A stretch of DNA of 64,000 bases from Beta vulgaris subsp. vulgaris (Eukaryota > Streptophyta > Magnoliopsida > Caryophyllales > Amaranthaceae): the NCBI RefSeq assembly GCF_026745355.1, contig NC_079202.1:34407723-34471722 (forward strand), given 5' to 3'. The position numbers and the translations under genes are program-made. The notes beneath the pieces were generated by a model that ran no database searches, had not been told where the DNA came from, and saw only the letters and a program-made list of their open reading frames with translations. Of this stretch, positions 1 to 10,650 are shown in pieces; the first letter of the stretch is position 1, and every line of letters begins with the position of its first letter.

Positions 1-662
1 AATAATAAGTGTATGACATATATTTGTAAATATAAATTTTAAGTCTAACTTATACACTGTAAATAGTAGCTGAAAAAAACAACAAGTCTAACTGAAGAGT
101 TTAAGTCTAACTGAAAAATAAAAAGTCTAACTGAAGCTCTATAAAACTAGCTGAAAAATAAAGAAGTCTAGCTGAAGCACAATTAATACTATCTGAAAAA
201 TAAATAAGTCTGACTGAAGGAAATTAATACTAGCTGAAAATACACAAGTCTAACTGAAGCGTAATTAATAGAGCTGAAAATCAAATAAGTCTAACTGAAG
301 CAGAAATATACACAAGTCTAATTGAAGATAATTAATACAAGCTGAAAAATAAATACTCTAACTGAAGCATTTTAAGACTAGCTGAAAAGACACAAGTCTA
401 ACTGAAGCAATTAAAGATAAGCTGAGAAATAAATAGTCTAACTGAAGCAGAATTAACACTAGCTGAAAAATATACAAGTCTAACTGAAACTGAATTAATA
501 TAAGCTTAAAAGTAAACACGTCTAATGAAGCACTAGAAAACTAGCTGAAAAAATAAACAAGTCTAACTGAAGGACAATAAATACTAATATTATGAATTTC
601 GAGTAGCTTAGAATAAACAAGTGTAAATTTCAATCAATTACTGATGGAATACAATTGAAAAC
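1..662. repeat. TCTAACTGAA tandem repeat array, 3' flank of the MULE transposase
   Basis: This array is built from degenerate units of about 20-30 bp containing AGTCTAACTGAAG, alternating with ACTAGCTGAAAA. It lies downstream of the transposase stop codon, in the element's 3' non-coding part. The same word recurs in both transposase introns and in the small relatives near 39.1 and 42.1 kb. Confidence 0.85.
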
Positions 663-1029
663 TAATATTATTTGAACACTATTCAACTTGAGGTACATTT
701 GGGGTTTTTGTTCCATATTCGTTCGGATGCCTTGTCTTCATTTTACGCTTCTCAAAATGTCCTTTTACTCTCTTGTTTCCCTTTGGTGGTCTTCCTTTTG
801 TCTTTATCACCTCAGGATTTTCAACTGTTTGTCTTCGTAGTTCTTCATCTTCGATTTCTTGTTGTTTTTGTTGATCAGTCTTGAAAACTTCTTTCACTGA
901 TTTGTATAATTCCTTCAACGACTTGTCACATAATGTTCTTGCATCCTCATTTGATTGACATATTGACACTAGGTTGTAGAAATTCTTGGTTATTGCATGT
1001 CTCCATGGTGTCCACAACTGTGCATTTTG

Positions 1030-1390
1030 GCTTTGTCCTTGTCTGCTTTAATAAATGTTTCTTAGTCAATTAGTTCATTTGACTAACTAAATTTTCAGAT
1101 AGCTTATAAATTCTTTCAGGTGGTGTGTTAATTGTTTCAGTTAGTTAAGTGTTAAACCCCACACCCCCAAAACCCCCCACTACTAATATTCCCCTCCCAC
1201 ACACAAAGAAAACCCCCAATTAATGTTCTGGTAGTAACATTAATTATCAGTTAGTTATAGAATGTTTCAGCTGGAGCCTTTTTTTTTCAGTTCACTAATT
1301 AAATCTTTCAGGTGATCAGTTAATTGTTTCAGTTGGAGTCTTCAGTTTTTCAGTTAGTTGCTTTCATTTGTCAGTTATCATATTGATTTA
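1030..1390. repeat. Inverted-orientation TTTCAGTTAG repeats
   Basis: Between the C-terminal and SWIM-like segments the motif appears reversed, as TTTCAGTTAGTT and TTTCAGGTGGT words, opposite to the TAACTGAA orientation at 1-600. It may be a further intron or a decayed non-coding block. Confidence 0.6.
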
Positions 1391-2200
1391 TTTCACTAAC
1401 CTTGAACATTCTCCCATACTGCTGACTTTGCAAGTCTTGTCCATCTCTTAAGGATATATTTTGTGGTATTTGAAATATGCTGAACATGTGCATGACCCTT
1501 ATTATGTGAAAGCAAAGCATCCCGTCTCTGTGAAGCATTGACATGAGCACACTAATTCTGTTGTCGCCTCATCGTATGCTACTGTATGTGAATTGCTGAA
1601 ATCTTCTTCTGGTGAGACTTCAAACAACTTCAGCTGTGAGTTTTCTGTTGCAAATGCTCGTAAAAATGATGCCATTGCCCACTCATACTCTGTTTCAAAG
1701 TCATTATAATAGTGCTAGTGTGTATACATCAGCAGCATGTTTCAGAAGCTTTGATTTGGATTTGACGGCTTTGGGACGTTCAGTTCTGTTCCGGAAGTTG
1801 TCACTAGTTTCATTGCTTCTCCATCTTTTCACTGTTTGCTCAAATATATGATAGAATTCAAACAGGTTTGTTGTTGCTTTTGCATTGAATGATATTGCCT
1901 TATTTGTGACTTCACTTCTTTGTGATGATAAGATTCCAGCTGAAAACATATCCCTGTTTAATGCGGTGCACCACTTGTGTCTCTGATCATATACTTGCTC
2001 GAACCATTCTTTTTCTCGTGTCCATACAATTCCATCATTTTCGCCCACAATTCTTCAAAGCCTGATTCATTTTGACACCCCATCAAACAGTTCTTGAACA
2101 TGTTCTTGAAGTCTTCATTGGTCTTGAGGGATCCGAAGTGGCTTACAAAGTTCTTCTCTATATGCCAAAGGCAAAGCCTATGTCTTGTATTTGGGAAAAC

Positions 2201-2922
2201 CTGTTTTAAGATAGTACATATTATGCTAGAAATCACTTTCATTTGAATTCTTGTGAATCTAATTAAAAGGTAAAGAAATAATATGAAGCCAACTGAAAAT
2301 TTAAGAAGTCTAACTGAAAACAGTGTAAATGCTAACTGAAAATTTCATTAGACAAAAAGAAGTAATATGAAGCCCAAATGAAAACTAAATGAGTCTAACT
2401 GAAAACTAAATAAGTCTAACTGAAAACTAAATAAGTCTAAGTGAAAAGTAAATTTGTCTAACTGAAAAGTAAATAAGTGTAACTGACAACTAAATAAGTC
2501 TAACTGAAAATTAATTAAGTCTACCTGAATAATCAAGACGTCTAACTGAAAAAGAAAGAAGTCTAACTGAAATAGTGGAAATAAATGAGTCTAACTGAAA
2601 ACTCAATGAGTCTAACTGACAACTAAATGAGTCTAACTGACAACTAAATGAGTCTAACTGACAACTAAATTAGTCTAACGGAAAACTAAATAAGTCTAAC
2701 TGAAAACTCAATGAGTCTAACTTAAAACTAAATACGTCTAACTGAAAACTCAATGAGTCTAACTGAGAAGTAAATTAGTGTAACTAAAAAGTAAATAAGG
2801 CTATGAAAAATTAATGAGTCTAAATGAAAACTAAATAGGTCTAACTGAATTATAAATAATTAACTCAAACTGAAGACTAAATAATTCTAACTGAAAACTA
2901 AATAATTCTAACTGAAAAATAC
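2201..2922 (-). repeat. Transposase intron 2, composed of the ~21-bp repeat
   Basis: On the minus strand the intron runs from a GT after GAAAAG to an AG before GTTTTCCC, joining NAIEK to VFPNTRH exactly where the FAR1 family is continuous. Almost the whole intron is a 21-bp unit of the form GTCTAACTGAAAACTAAATAA with point changes. Because 21 is divisible by three, one minus-strand frame reads as a DLFSFQL-like heptad repeat (about 2350-2535). I regard that as a by-product of the repeat. Confidence 0.85.
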
Positions 2923-3989
2923 CTTTTCAATTGCATTGCCCATTGCCTTATCTTGATCAGTGAAAATTGTCTTTGGCTCTTGTTGGCACATTGCTCTCTT
3001 GAATGTTTCTAGTAGCCATTCAAAGCTCTCTTCCTTTTCATTAGTTATGAAAGCACATGCAAACATTGTTGTTTTCCAATGGCAATTTATGCCAACAAAT
3101 GGTGCACATATCAGTCCATATTTGTTTGTCCTATATGTTGTGTCAAATATCATAACATCTCCATATGCTTTGAAGTCCTCCAACATCATTGAATCTCGCC
3201 AAAAGTAGCTGACGATGTTGTTATGTTCCCCAAATTTCAGCCTGTAGAAGAATGCAGGATCATCATCCGCTCTTTGCTGAAGTAAGTCCAACACACTCTG
3301 CATATCCTTTCCTTCAACCAATCTTGTTCTGTACTGTGTGATATAGTTTAGATGGTCCCTTTTTGTGTGGCCCACTACTTCTTCTGATCCAGCCTCATGA
3401 CACAAAAAGTTGTATGCATGCATTGGCTTTATGCCAGATTCAACCATTGTTTGTATTAGTTGTCCTTTTTGTTCAGTTATCTTCCTTTCTGATTTCAGAT
3501 GATGTATTTCTTGTTGTATTACCAACTCATGGTTGTGCTGCAACTCATGAGCTACTACAACAAAGTCTTCACCAGGTTTTTCTTGCTTAAATCTGACCAT
3601 GGCTTTGCATGCTGTTCTTGTTTCATTGACTACTCTTTCCTTTCTTTGTTGGTTGGCTGCTCAACATCTGGTATCTGAACAGGTTTTTCTTGTTGTGTGT
3701 CTTTTTCTTTTGGTTCTGTTATTTTGTTTGTTGATTTTGAGCCTCCTTCCTTTGAGCAAACCAAGTAGAATTCGTATATTGAATTATCAATTCTCCTCCT
3801 CCTTAGAGTTTGTTTCCTAATACTAAATCCTAATGCTCTTGAGTGTGCTTGATACAAGTTGTAGCCATCTTTGTGATCTGTAACATGTCTCCCTATTAAA
3901 CTGCTACTGATATTTTCGTCATTGATGTACTTGAGATATTCATGTTCAGCTGTTGAGTTCATTGTCAAAAAATTAGGACACTAAATTAA

Positions 3990-5066
3990 AGAACAAAAGC
4001 ACTAACTGAAAACTAAACAAGTGTAGCTGAGAATGATTGTAATAGTATCAAATGAAAGAATAATTATACTAAATGAAATAAATTAAGGACCAACTGAAAA
4101 GAAAATAAGTCTAACTTAAAACTAAATAAGTCTAACTGAAAACTGAATGAGTCTAACTGAAAACTAAATTAGTCTAACTGAATATGTCTAACTGAAGAGC
4201 AAATAAGTCTAACTGAAAACTAAATAAGTCTAACTGAAGAGTTAAAAAGTCTAACTGAAAACTAAATTAGTCTAAATGAATCAGTCTATGAATCAGTCTA
4301 ACTGAAAAGAAAATAAGTGTAACTGAAGAGTTAATAAGTCTAACTGAAAACTAAATAAGTCTAACTGAAAACTAAATTAGTCTAACTGAATATGTCTAAC
4401 TGAAGAGCAAATAAGTCTAACTGAAAACTAAATAAGTCTAACTGAAGAGTTAAAAAGTCTAACTGAAGAGTTAAAAAGTCTAACTGAAAACTAAATAAGT
4501 CTAACTGAAAACTAAATTAGTCTAAATGAATCAGTCTATGAATCAGTCTAACTGAAAAGAAATAAGTGTAACTGAAGTGTAAATAAGTCTAACTGAAGAG
4601 TTAATAAGTCTAACTGAAAACTAAATTACTCTAACTGAACACTTAATAAGTCTAACTGAATCAGTCTAACTGAAGAGTAAATAAGTCTAACTGAAAACTA
4701 AATTACTCTAACTGAACACTTAATAAGTCTATCTGAATCAGTCTAACTGAAGAGTAAATAAGTCTAACAGAAGAGTAAATAAGTCTAACTGAAGCGTAAA
4801 TAAGTTTAACTGAAGAGGTAATAAGTCCAACTGAAAATTAATTAAGTGTAACTGAAAACTATATTAACTGAAAACTAAAGTACTCTAACTGATCACTTTA
4901 TAAGTCTAACTGAAAACTAATTAAGTCTAACTGAAAAAAAAGTTAATGAGTGAAAAATAGACTTTTGTTGCAATGTAAAAGGTAATTTTATGCATACTAA
5001 CTGATACAATCAAAATTATAACTGAAAATGAGTAAATGCAATTGAAAATTAAATTTAGACATATAC
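3990..5066 (-). repeat. Transposase intron 1, ~21-bp repeats with a higher-order period
   Basis: The interval between exon 1 (donor at 5066/5065 on the minus strand) and exon 2 is nearly all GTCTAACTGAAAACTAAATAA-type units and variants such as TCTAACTGAAGAGTTAA. A longer pattern is superimposed: the landmark GAATATGTCTAACTGAAGAGC occurs near 4180 and 4389, about 210 bp apart. The landmark GAATCAGTCTATGAATCAG recurs near 4277 and 4529. Confidence 0.85.
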
Positions 5067-5450
5067 CTGTTACTTTGTCTTGTATTCCAGCTGATTCTTC
5101 ATGTAATTTCTTTCTTTTTTTTTCTGATGTGATATCTGTGTTACGGTTTTCATTGTTTAGTTCGATTTGTAATGTGAGATCTCTGTGAGTATTCTCATTG
5201 CTCAGATCAATTTGTAACGAACTTGCGATTTGTGAATTCGAATCTTCGGCTGACATTCTTGTTCAATTTGTAACGAACTAGATTTCAGTAGTGGAACTAG
5301 ATTTGTAGTGAGAAAGTGGAAGTGTTGGATATGTTTTTGTTCTTGAACAATGGCGGATGAAGCGGATGAAGGGGATGAAAGTGTTTTTTTTGTTTTATTT
5401 ATTTTTTTTTTATTTTCGGTCTTTAATAAGTCGCGCGCGTTGTTGCGTTG

Positions 5451-5500
5451 CTCGTCCGATGAGAGTGTTGTGTCGGACGAGTCCGACACAATACGTTCTC
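5451..5500. repeat. Palindromic right terminus of the MULE
   Basis: The end holds two overlapping hairpins. TTGTGTCGGAC pairs with GTCCGACACAA around a GA spacer. CTCGTCCGA pairs with TCGGACGAG around a 13-nt loop. The smaller relatives have the same two-hairpin layout. Confidence 0.8.
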
Positions 5501-5846
5501 TTATTTTATTCATAAAATATTTATTGTATATACAATTATTCATGTTTGTCTTTTCACATATATTTAAATGTCAGATCTTATCCTTTTTTCCATGAACTTG
5601 ATTCAACGTACTAAACTAATTGAAAAATCAAAGTTCGCGTTTCTAGACTATTTGAGGTCACGGATCATAACAAAAAATTAAAGGAGAAAGTTTGATAAGT
5701 CTTGATATGGTCATGATGGATGAAGAGGTATATTCTCTCTTGGACAATATATATTTTCGATTATTAATATATGTTAATTTTATAATTAATTATATTTATG
5801 ATACCGTCATTATGATCTTTTTTTCACTTTCTCATCTTCCATTCTA

Positions 5847-6109
5847 CTTCCTCCGTTTCTTAATAAGTGCAACATAGAGAAAGTGGGGGAATACCAAGGA
5901 ATGTAGAGAAAGAAAGTTGGGTCCGCAATAAAGTAGAGTAATTTAAGTGATGAAACACAAAAGTTGTGGTCCCCTCTTACTTTTTGGCGGCATATTTGTA
6001 ATAATATTTTACCATTTTGAGTTTGGTTGCACTTATTGGGACTATTCCAAATAAGGAAAGTGTTGCACTTATTAAGAAACGGGTTGCACTTAATAAGAAA
6101 CGGAGGTAG
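5847..6109. mobile_element. Stowaway-like MITE, 263 bp
   Basis: Terminal inverted repeats CTTCCTCCGTTTCTTAATAAG and its mirror, flanked by TA (5845-5846 and 6110-6111). The related sequence at about 9537-9560 reads CTTCCATTTTATATGCG with no element, giving the empty target. There is no coding capacity. Confidence 0.85.
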
Positions 6110-6389
6110 TATATGCGTTAGTGTTTATGTGCCATTAAAAGTTGAAGTTGTGGCTGACACTCATGTTTTCTATAATTTTTCTGTCATGCATCTATTAAAT
6201 AAGTACCCTATACTTTCTTCAAGTATCATAGGGGTGTTCTTCATGTTAAAATTATGTTAACTATGTTAGTGATACCAATTATCGAGATACTATTTAATAA
6301 TAGACTTAGCAACAATATTTAGTTTAATATTAAAAAAACATAAAATTTATATCGGAACAAACAATCTAGAAATAAGAGTATAATGACAA

Positions 6390-8960
6390 ATGCTCGAAAT
6401 ATGCTTCGAAATAAGATCCATTTACAATATAGTTCGATAACTTATGAAATGGAGAGCGCCACGTCGAATTGTCATGTCATGAGTATTTATTTTTAGCTTT
6501 TAAAAACTTAGAATTCTACATAGATTTAAATACATATAATGAGTTGTAGATAAGGAAAATTAGCGTTTGGTTTTGAATGAACAACCTAAATTTATATTAT
6601 GTAAATTGTATATAGCGGCTTTTGCTACGTAATTCGAAATAATATAATTTTTGTGCCATTGGATTTGTGCCTGAAATATGTTTCGAAATAAGATCCATTT
6701 ACAATATAGTCCTACAACTTATGAAATAAAGAGCGCCACGTAGGTTTTCATGTCATTAATTTTTATTTTAAATATTTTTAAAAAGTAGAGTTCTATATAT
6801 AGTTCAATATGTAAAAGGAGTTTTGGATTGGGAGAGATTAATGTTTCGTTTTGAACAAATAACCTAAATTATTATATTATGTAATAAAATATAACTTTTG
6901 CCACCTAATTCAAAACATTATAATTTTTTTACCATTGGAGAGTATTTGTAATATGCTTCAAAATAAGATCCATTTACAATATATAATTTTACAAGTCATG
7001 AAAATATATTTATTTAGATGAATTGTAAGGCATTAAGTTAGTCTTTTTTTTAGATAAATATAATAATTACTATAAGTATAGTAAACTATATATATGTGTG
7101 TGTGATTATAGCCTTTGATCATAGGTCTGATTTAGAGGATCAAATATATTATTTTTCAAAACCTCAGTCTTACTCAACAAACCAAAACAATTTAGTATTG
7201 CAATAAAATTTGTTAAGGAAACTTTGTTGTTACAACAAAAACTAAAATCTATATATCGATAAAGTTACATATATATTAGAGTTTGGATGATGAAAAAGTA
7301 GAGTTTGATTTTTAAAAAACAACCTTAGAATATGATATAGATCTTCAACTAATTATTGCAATATAAACAAAACAGAGGATGTATATAACTACAATGGTGT
7401 TGAAAAATAACATTTCACAATAACACAAAATAAAAAATCTAAACAAAATCTGCAAAAAGTAAAATAAGCAACAAACCTGTGCGACGCACGGGTTTCAAAG
7501 CTAGTATATATATAAAGGAGGAACTTTTCGGGAGCATAGAGCGCGCCACATAGGATTGTCATGTCATCATTTTTATTTTTCTTTTTTACAAAAATAAAGT
7601 TCTTCATAGATTTTAATACATATAACGAGCTTTCGATAAGCGAAAATTAGAGTTTCGTGTTGAATGAACAACTTAAATTATTATATTATGTAATTTGTGT
7701 ATTACTTTTGCTAAGTAATTCAGAATATTATAATTTTTGTATCATTGGATATTGCTTGAAATATGCTTAATTCGAAATAAGATCCATATACAATATAGTT
7801 CTACAACTTATGAATAGAGTGCGCCACGTAGGATTGTCATGTCATCATTTTTTTTTTTTTACAAAAATAGAGTTCTACGTAGATATAAATATATATAAGG
7901 AGCTTTGGATAAGCGAAATAGAGGTTCGTGTTGAATGAACAACTTAAATTATTATATTATATAATTTGTGTATAACTTTTGCTACGTAATGTGGAATATT
8001 ATAATTTTTTACCATTGGATAGTGCTCGAAATATGCTTCAAAATAAGATCTATATACAATATAATTCTACAACTTATGAATAAAGAGTACCACGTAGGAT
8101 TGTCATGTCATTAATTTTATTTTAAATATAATAAAAATAGATTTATACACATTTAAATATATAAAAGGAGTTTTGAATAGGGAGAAATTTACGTGTAGTT
8201 TTGAATAAACAACCTAAATTATTATATTATGTAAATTGAATATAAATTTTGGTACCTAATTCAGAACATTATCATTTTTTACAATTGGAGAGTGCTTGAA
8301 ATATGCTTCATAATGAGAATCATCTAAAATATAGTTTTATAACTCATGAAAATATATTTAATTAGATGAATGGTACAATATTTTTTAGTCTTCTTTCTGA
8401 TAAATATACAAATAATAATTAAGCTATAAGTTTGGTGTATAACATGTGATTATAACATTTTATAATAGGTCCAATTTACAGAATTAGACATATTATCTTT
8501 CAAAACCTCAACCTTAATTGATCTGCTGAACCAAAATAATTTAGTATTGCAACAAAATTTATTAAGTAAAATTCATTGTTACAACAAAAACTAAAATCTA
8601 AAGCGATAAAGTTACATATATATTAGAATTTTGGATGATGAAAAAATTAGAGTTTGATTTTAAAAAACAAACTTAGGATATATAGAGAGCTCCACCTAAG
8701 CATGTCATGTTATTGTTTTTAATAATTAATTTAAAAGAAATAGTGTTCACTATAGATATAAATACATATAAGGTATTTTGGATAAGTGAACATTACATGA
8801 TTTTAGATAAACAACCTAAATTATTATACTATGTAAATTGAATATAACTTTTTGTTACAAATTCGCAATATTATATTTTTTTTACCATTGGAGAATGCTC
8901 GAAATATGTTTCGAAATTAGTTTCATATACAATATAGCTTTACAACTTATGAAAATTTAT
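6390..8960. repeat. Tandem ~270-bp units arranged in ~1.35-kb blocks
   Basis: The landmark GAAATAAGATCCATTTACAAT or a close variant recurs near 6411, 6688, 6964, 7777, 8043, 8311 and 8916, a spacing of about 270 bp or multiples of it. Each unit also carries GCGCCACGTAGGATTGTCATG and a TTGAATGAACAACCTAAAT segment. A second level is visible: the segments around 7141-7330 and 8488-8680 match at an offset of about 1.35 kb. There are no genes. Confidence 0.75.
7475..7504 (+). repeat. Helitron 3' hairpin and CTAG end
   Basis: The GC-rich hairpin stands out against AT-rich surroundings and lies seven bases before CTAG, the standard Helitron 3' terminus. A T follows, as expected for insertion between A and T. 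Confidence 0.65.
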
Positions 8961-9204
8961 TTATTTGGCTGACAAAATAACGTATTATTTATTCTTTATT
9001 TTAATCACATGTAAAAATAACTATAAAAATAGCGTATTATATGTGGGACAATGTAAATTATATCTTTGAAAATCATACTTTTAAAATTTGAGTTATATAA
9101 AGATAAAAATACATATTTATAATTTTGAATCTATATCATACCATGGTGGCATTACATAAATCAAATGAAAGTTTTTCAACGATAGCGCAAAAGGTATCAT
9201 GCAA
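8961..9204. other. AT-rich spacer, nothing recognised
   Basis: Low-complexity AT-rich sequence between the tandem units and the second copy of the Helitron-like segment. I see no coding, RNA gene or terminal repeats. Confidence 0.5.
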
Positions 9205-10249
9205 TTCACTAATTATTTTATTCATAGAATATTTATTGTATACGTAATTATTCATGTTTGTTTTTTCACATATATCTATATGTCAGATCTTATTCTTTTC
9301 TCCATGAACCTGATTCTACTAAACTAATTGGAAAATCAAGGTTCACGTTTCTACACTATTTGAGGTCACGAATCATAAAAAAAATGAGAAAGCTTGATAA
9401 GTCTTGAGATGGTCATGATGGATGAAGATGTATATTTTTCTCTTAAATAATATTTTTGATTATTAGTAGAGGTTAGTTTTATATTTAATTAATTATATTT
9501 ATGATACCGTCATTATGATCTATTTTTTTCACTTTTCCATCTTCCATTTTATATGCGCTAGTATTTATGTGTCGTCAAAAGTTGAAGTTGTGGCTGATAC
9601 TCATGTTTCTATAATTTTTCTGTCATGCATCTATTAAGTAAGTACCCTCTACTTTCTTCAAGCTGTATCATTAGGATGTTCTTCATGTTAAAATTGTATT
9701 ACCTATGTTAGTCATACTAATTATTGAGATACTATTTAATAATAGACGTAGCTATAATATTTAGTTTAATATTAAAAAATATAAATATATATATCGCAAT
9801 AAAAAATCTAGAAATAAGAGTATAATGACAATTACTCTCTCCGTTCTTTTTCTACTGCAACAATGGGTTTGAGCATGGTTTTTAAGGAAATAAAAAAGGG
9901 TAGTTTAGCATAGAAATACCCTCTAATTAAGAAGTGTAGGGGATAATTAAATCCTTAATAAAGTAAACGCAACTTTATGAGGCAATTTGATGAACAATTA
10001 ATGATAATTTTATCAACATAAAGTAAAGACAATATTGTCAATTATAGTTGTTTTTTACTAAAAGCGGAGTGGTCTTAATAGATAAAATTACCCAAAGTGG
10101 TTTGCAATAGAAAAAGAACAAAGGAAGTATGTAAATAAAATGGTGTTGAAAAATCTCAGTTTACAACAACACAAAATCAACAATGTTAACAAAAAATTTG
10201 CAAAAAAATAATATAAACAAGAACCCGTGCAAGGCACGAACTTAACTAA
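9205..10249 (+). mobile_element. Second, diverged copy of the Helitron-like segment
   Basis: Bases 9205-9830 repeat 5501-6390 without the MITE at 5847-6109. Bases 10130-10249 repeat 7385-7504. The 3' hairpin is degenerate (CGTGC AAG GCACG, 10226-10238) and the end is CTAA rather than CTAG. A separate MITE interrupts the copy at 9835-10127. Confidence 0.6.
9835..10127. mobile_element. Stowaway-like MITE, 293 bp
   Basis: Imperfect inverted ends CTCTCTCCGTTCTTTTTCTA and the mirror of CTTCCTTTGTTCTTTTTCTA, flanked by TA at 9833-9834 and 10128-10129. Non-coding. Confidence 0.75.
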
Positions 10250-10255
10250 TATATT

Positions 10256-10650
10256 TATATAAAAAATCCTAATTTTAATTAATGCAAAAATTGTTAAAAA
10301 AGAACGTCCAATTTTAATATAAAAGAAGACCAAGTTGCTAAATAGATTAAACTAGTCACCGAAAGAAATTAACTTAATTATTATTCGGTTAATTCTCTTT
10401 TTAATATTGGGCTTAATATAGCCTAATTTAAAAGTAGGCGATTGTGTTATATGTCACCAATTGATTGGTTGGGGACTTGGGGGTAATAGAGGCTAGAGAG
10501 CCATTCTTCCATTTCTCCCAATGATATGTCCTCCGATACACACCCTTTTCAAGTGTGTTTCATAGAGATATACAGTTACTCGAGAGTCAAGACACACCCC
10601 ACACAAACAATAGCCTCGTTTCCGCCGGAGTTCTAAGTTCTAACCCACAA
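10256..10650 (+). promoter_or_regulatory. 5' region of the SAM carrier gene with two upstream ATGs
   Basis: This covers the presumed promoter and leader of the carrier gene. I cannot place a TATA box or transcription start. Two ATGs precede the chosen start: 10521 opens a 14-codon frame ending at TAG, and 10526 opens a frame ending at TAA near 10635. If transcription starts upstream of them they are upstream ORFs that could lower translation. Confidence 0.4.

Larger units (their letters stand above)
679..5256 (-). pseudogene. FAR1-like MULE transposase, frameshifted
   Basis: The recognisable exons run right to left. Exon 1 is about 5256-5067 and encodes an acidic, Ser/Asn-rich N-terminus. 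Exon 2 is about 3985-2923. It carries a FAR1 DNA-binding region (GFSIRKQTLRRR then YLVCSKEG), a TRTACKAM segment and the MULE transposase core, which includes DVMIFDTTYRTNKYGL and TIFTDQDKAMGNAIEK. Exon 3 starts at 2200 with VFPNTRHRLCLWHIEKN. It continues through KWC and SSQRSE segments to a CSCQCF (SWIM-type) segment near 1580. A C-terminal KTKGRPPKGNKR segment ends at 679. The splice junctions of intron 2 (2201-2922) are clean. The frame breaks near 3630, 2030, 1710 and 1500, so no intact protein can be made. This is the transposon-encoded type of FAR1 gene, not a host FHY3/FAR1 gene, because it sits inside an element with matching ends. Confidence 0.85.
1..5500 (-). mobile_element. FAR1-type Mutator-like element (MULE), left end outside the window
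   Basis: A large MULE runs from the window edge to 5500. Its transposase gene is on the minus strand. The right terminus (about 5451-5500) ends in GTCCGACACAATACGTTCTC, the same end carried by two of the small elements at 38524-39325 and 41391-42264. It is followed by a presumptive 9-bp target duplication TTATTTTAT (5501-5509). A related unoccupied site can be read at about 9210-9225, where the flank homologous to 5501 onward continues without the element. No left terminus of the GTGAAAGTATTG type is seen before position 1, so the element is cut by the window. All non-coding parts carry the TCTAACTGAA repeat. It was probably the coding member of the family, now inactive because its transposase is broken. 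Confidence 0.82.
5501..7504 (+). mobile_element. Helitron-like element, 3' part with canonical terminus
   Basis: The 3' end has the Helitron signature: a stem ACCTGTGCG / CGCACGGGT (7475-7493, one mismatch), seven bases, then CTAG (7501-7504) followed by T. The body holds a unique segment (5501-6390) that recurs at 9205-9830 and then units of about 270-280 bp. No helicase/Rep coding is visible, so it is non-autonomous. Its 5' end is not identified; the FAR1 MULE sits in or beside it on the left. Confidence 0.6.

Noticed and set aside
2348..2536. Minus-strand frame with DLFSFQL heptad repeats
   Set aside because: The 21-bp repeat length keeps one frame open by chance, and the frame lies within a spliced intron of the transposase.
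1..5000. CRISPR-like array (short repeats with spacers)
   Set aside because: The repeat is ~21 bp with no unique spacers, and it lies in introns of a plant transposon.
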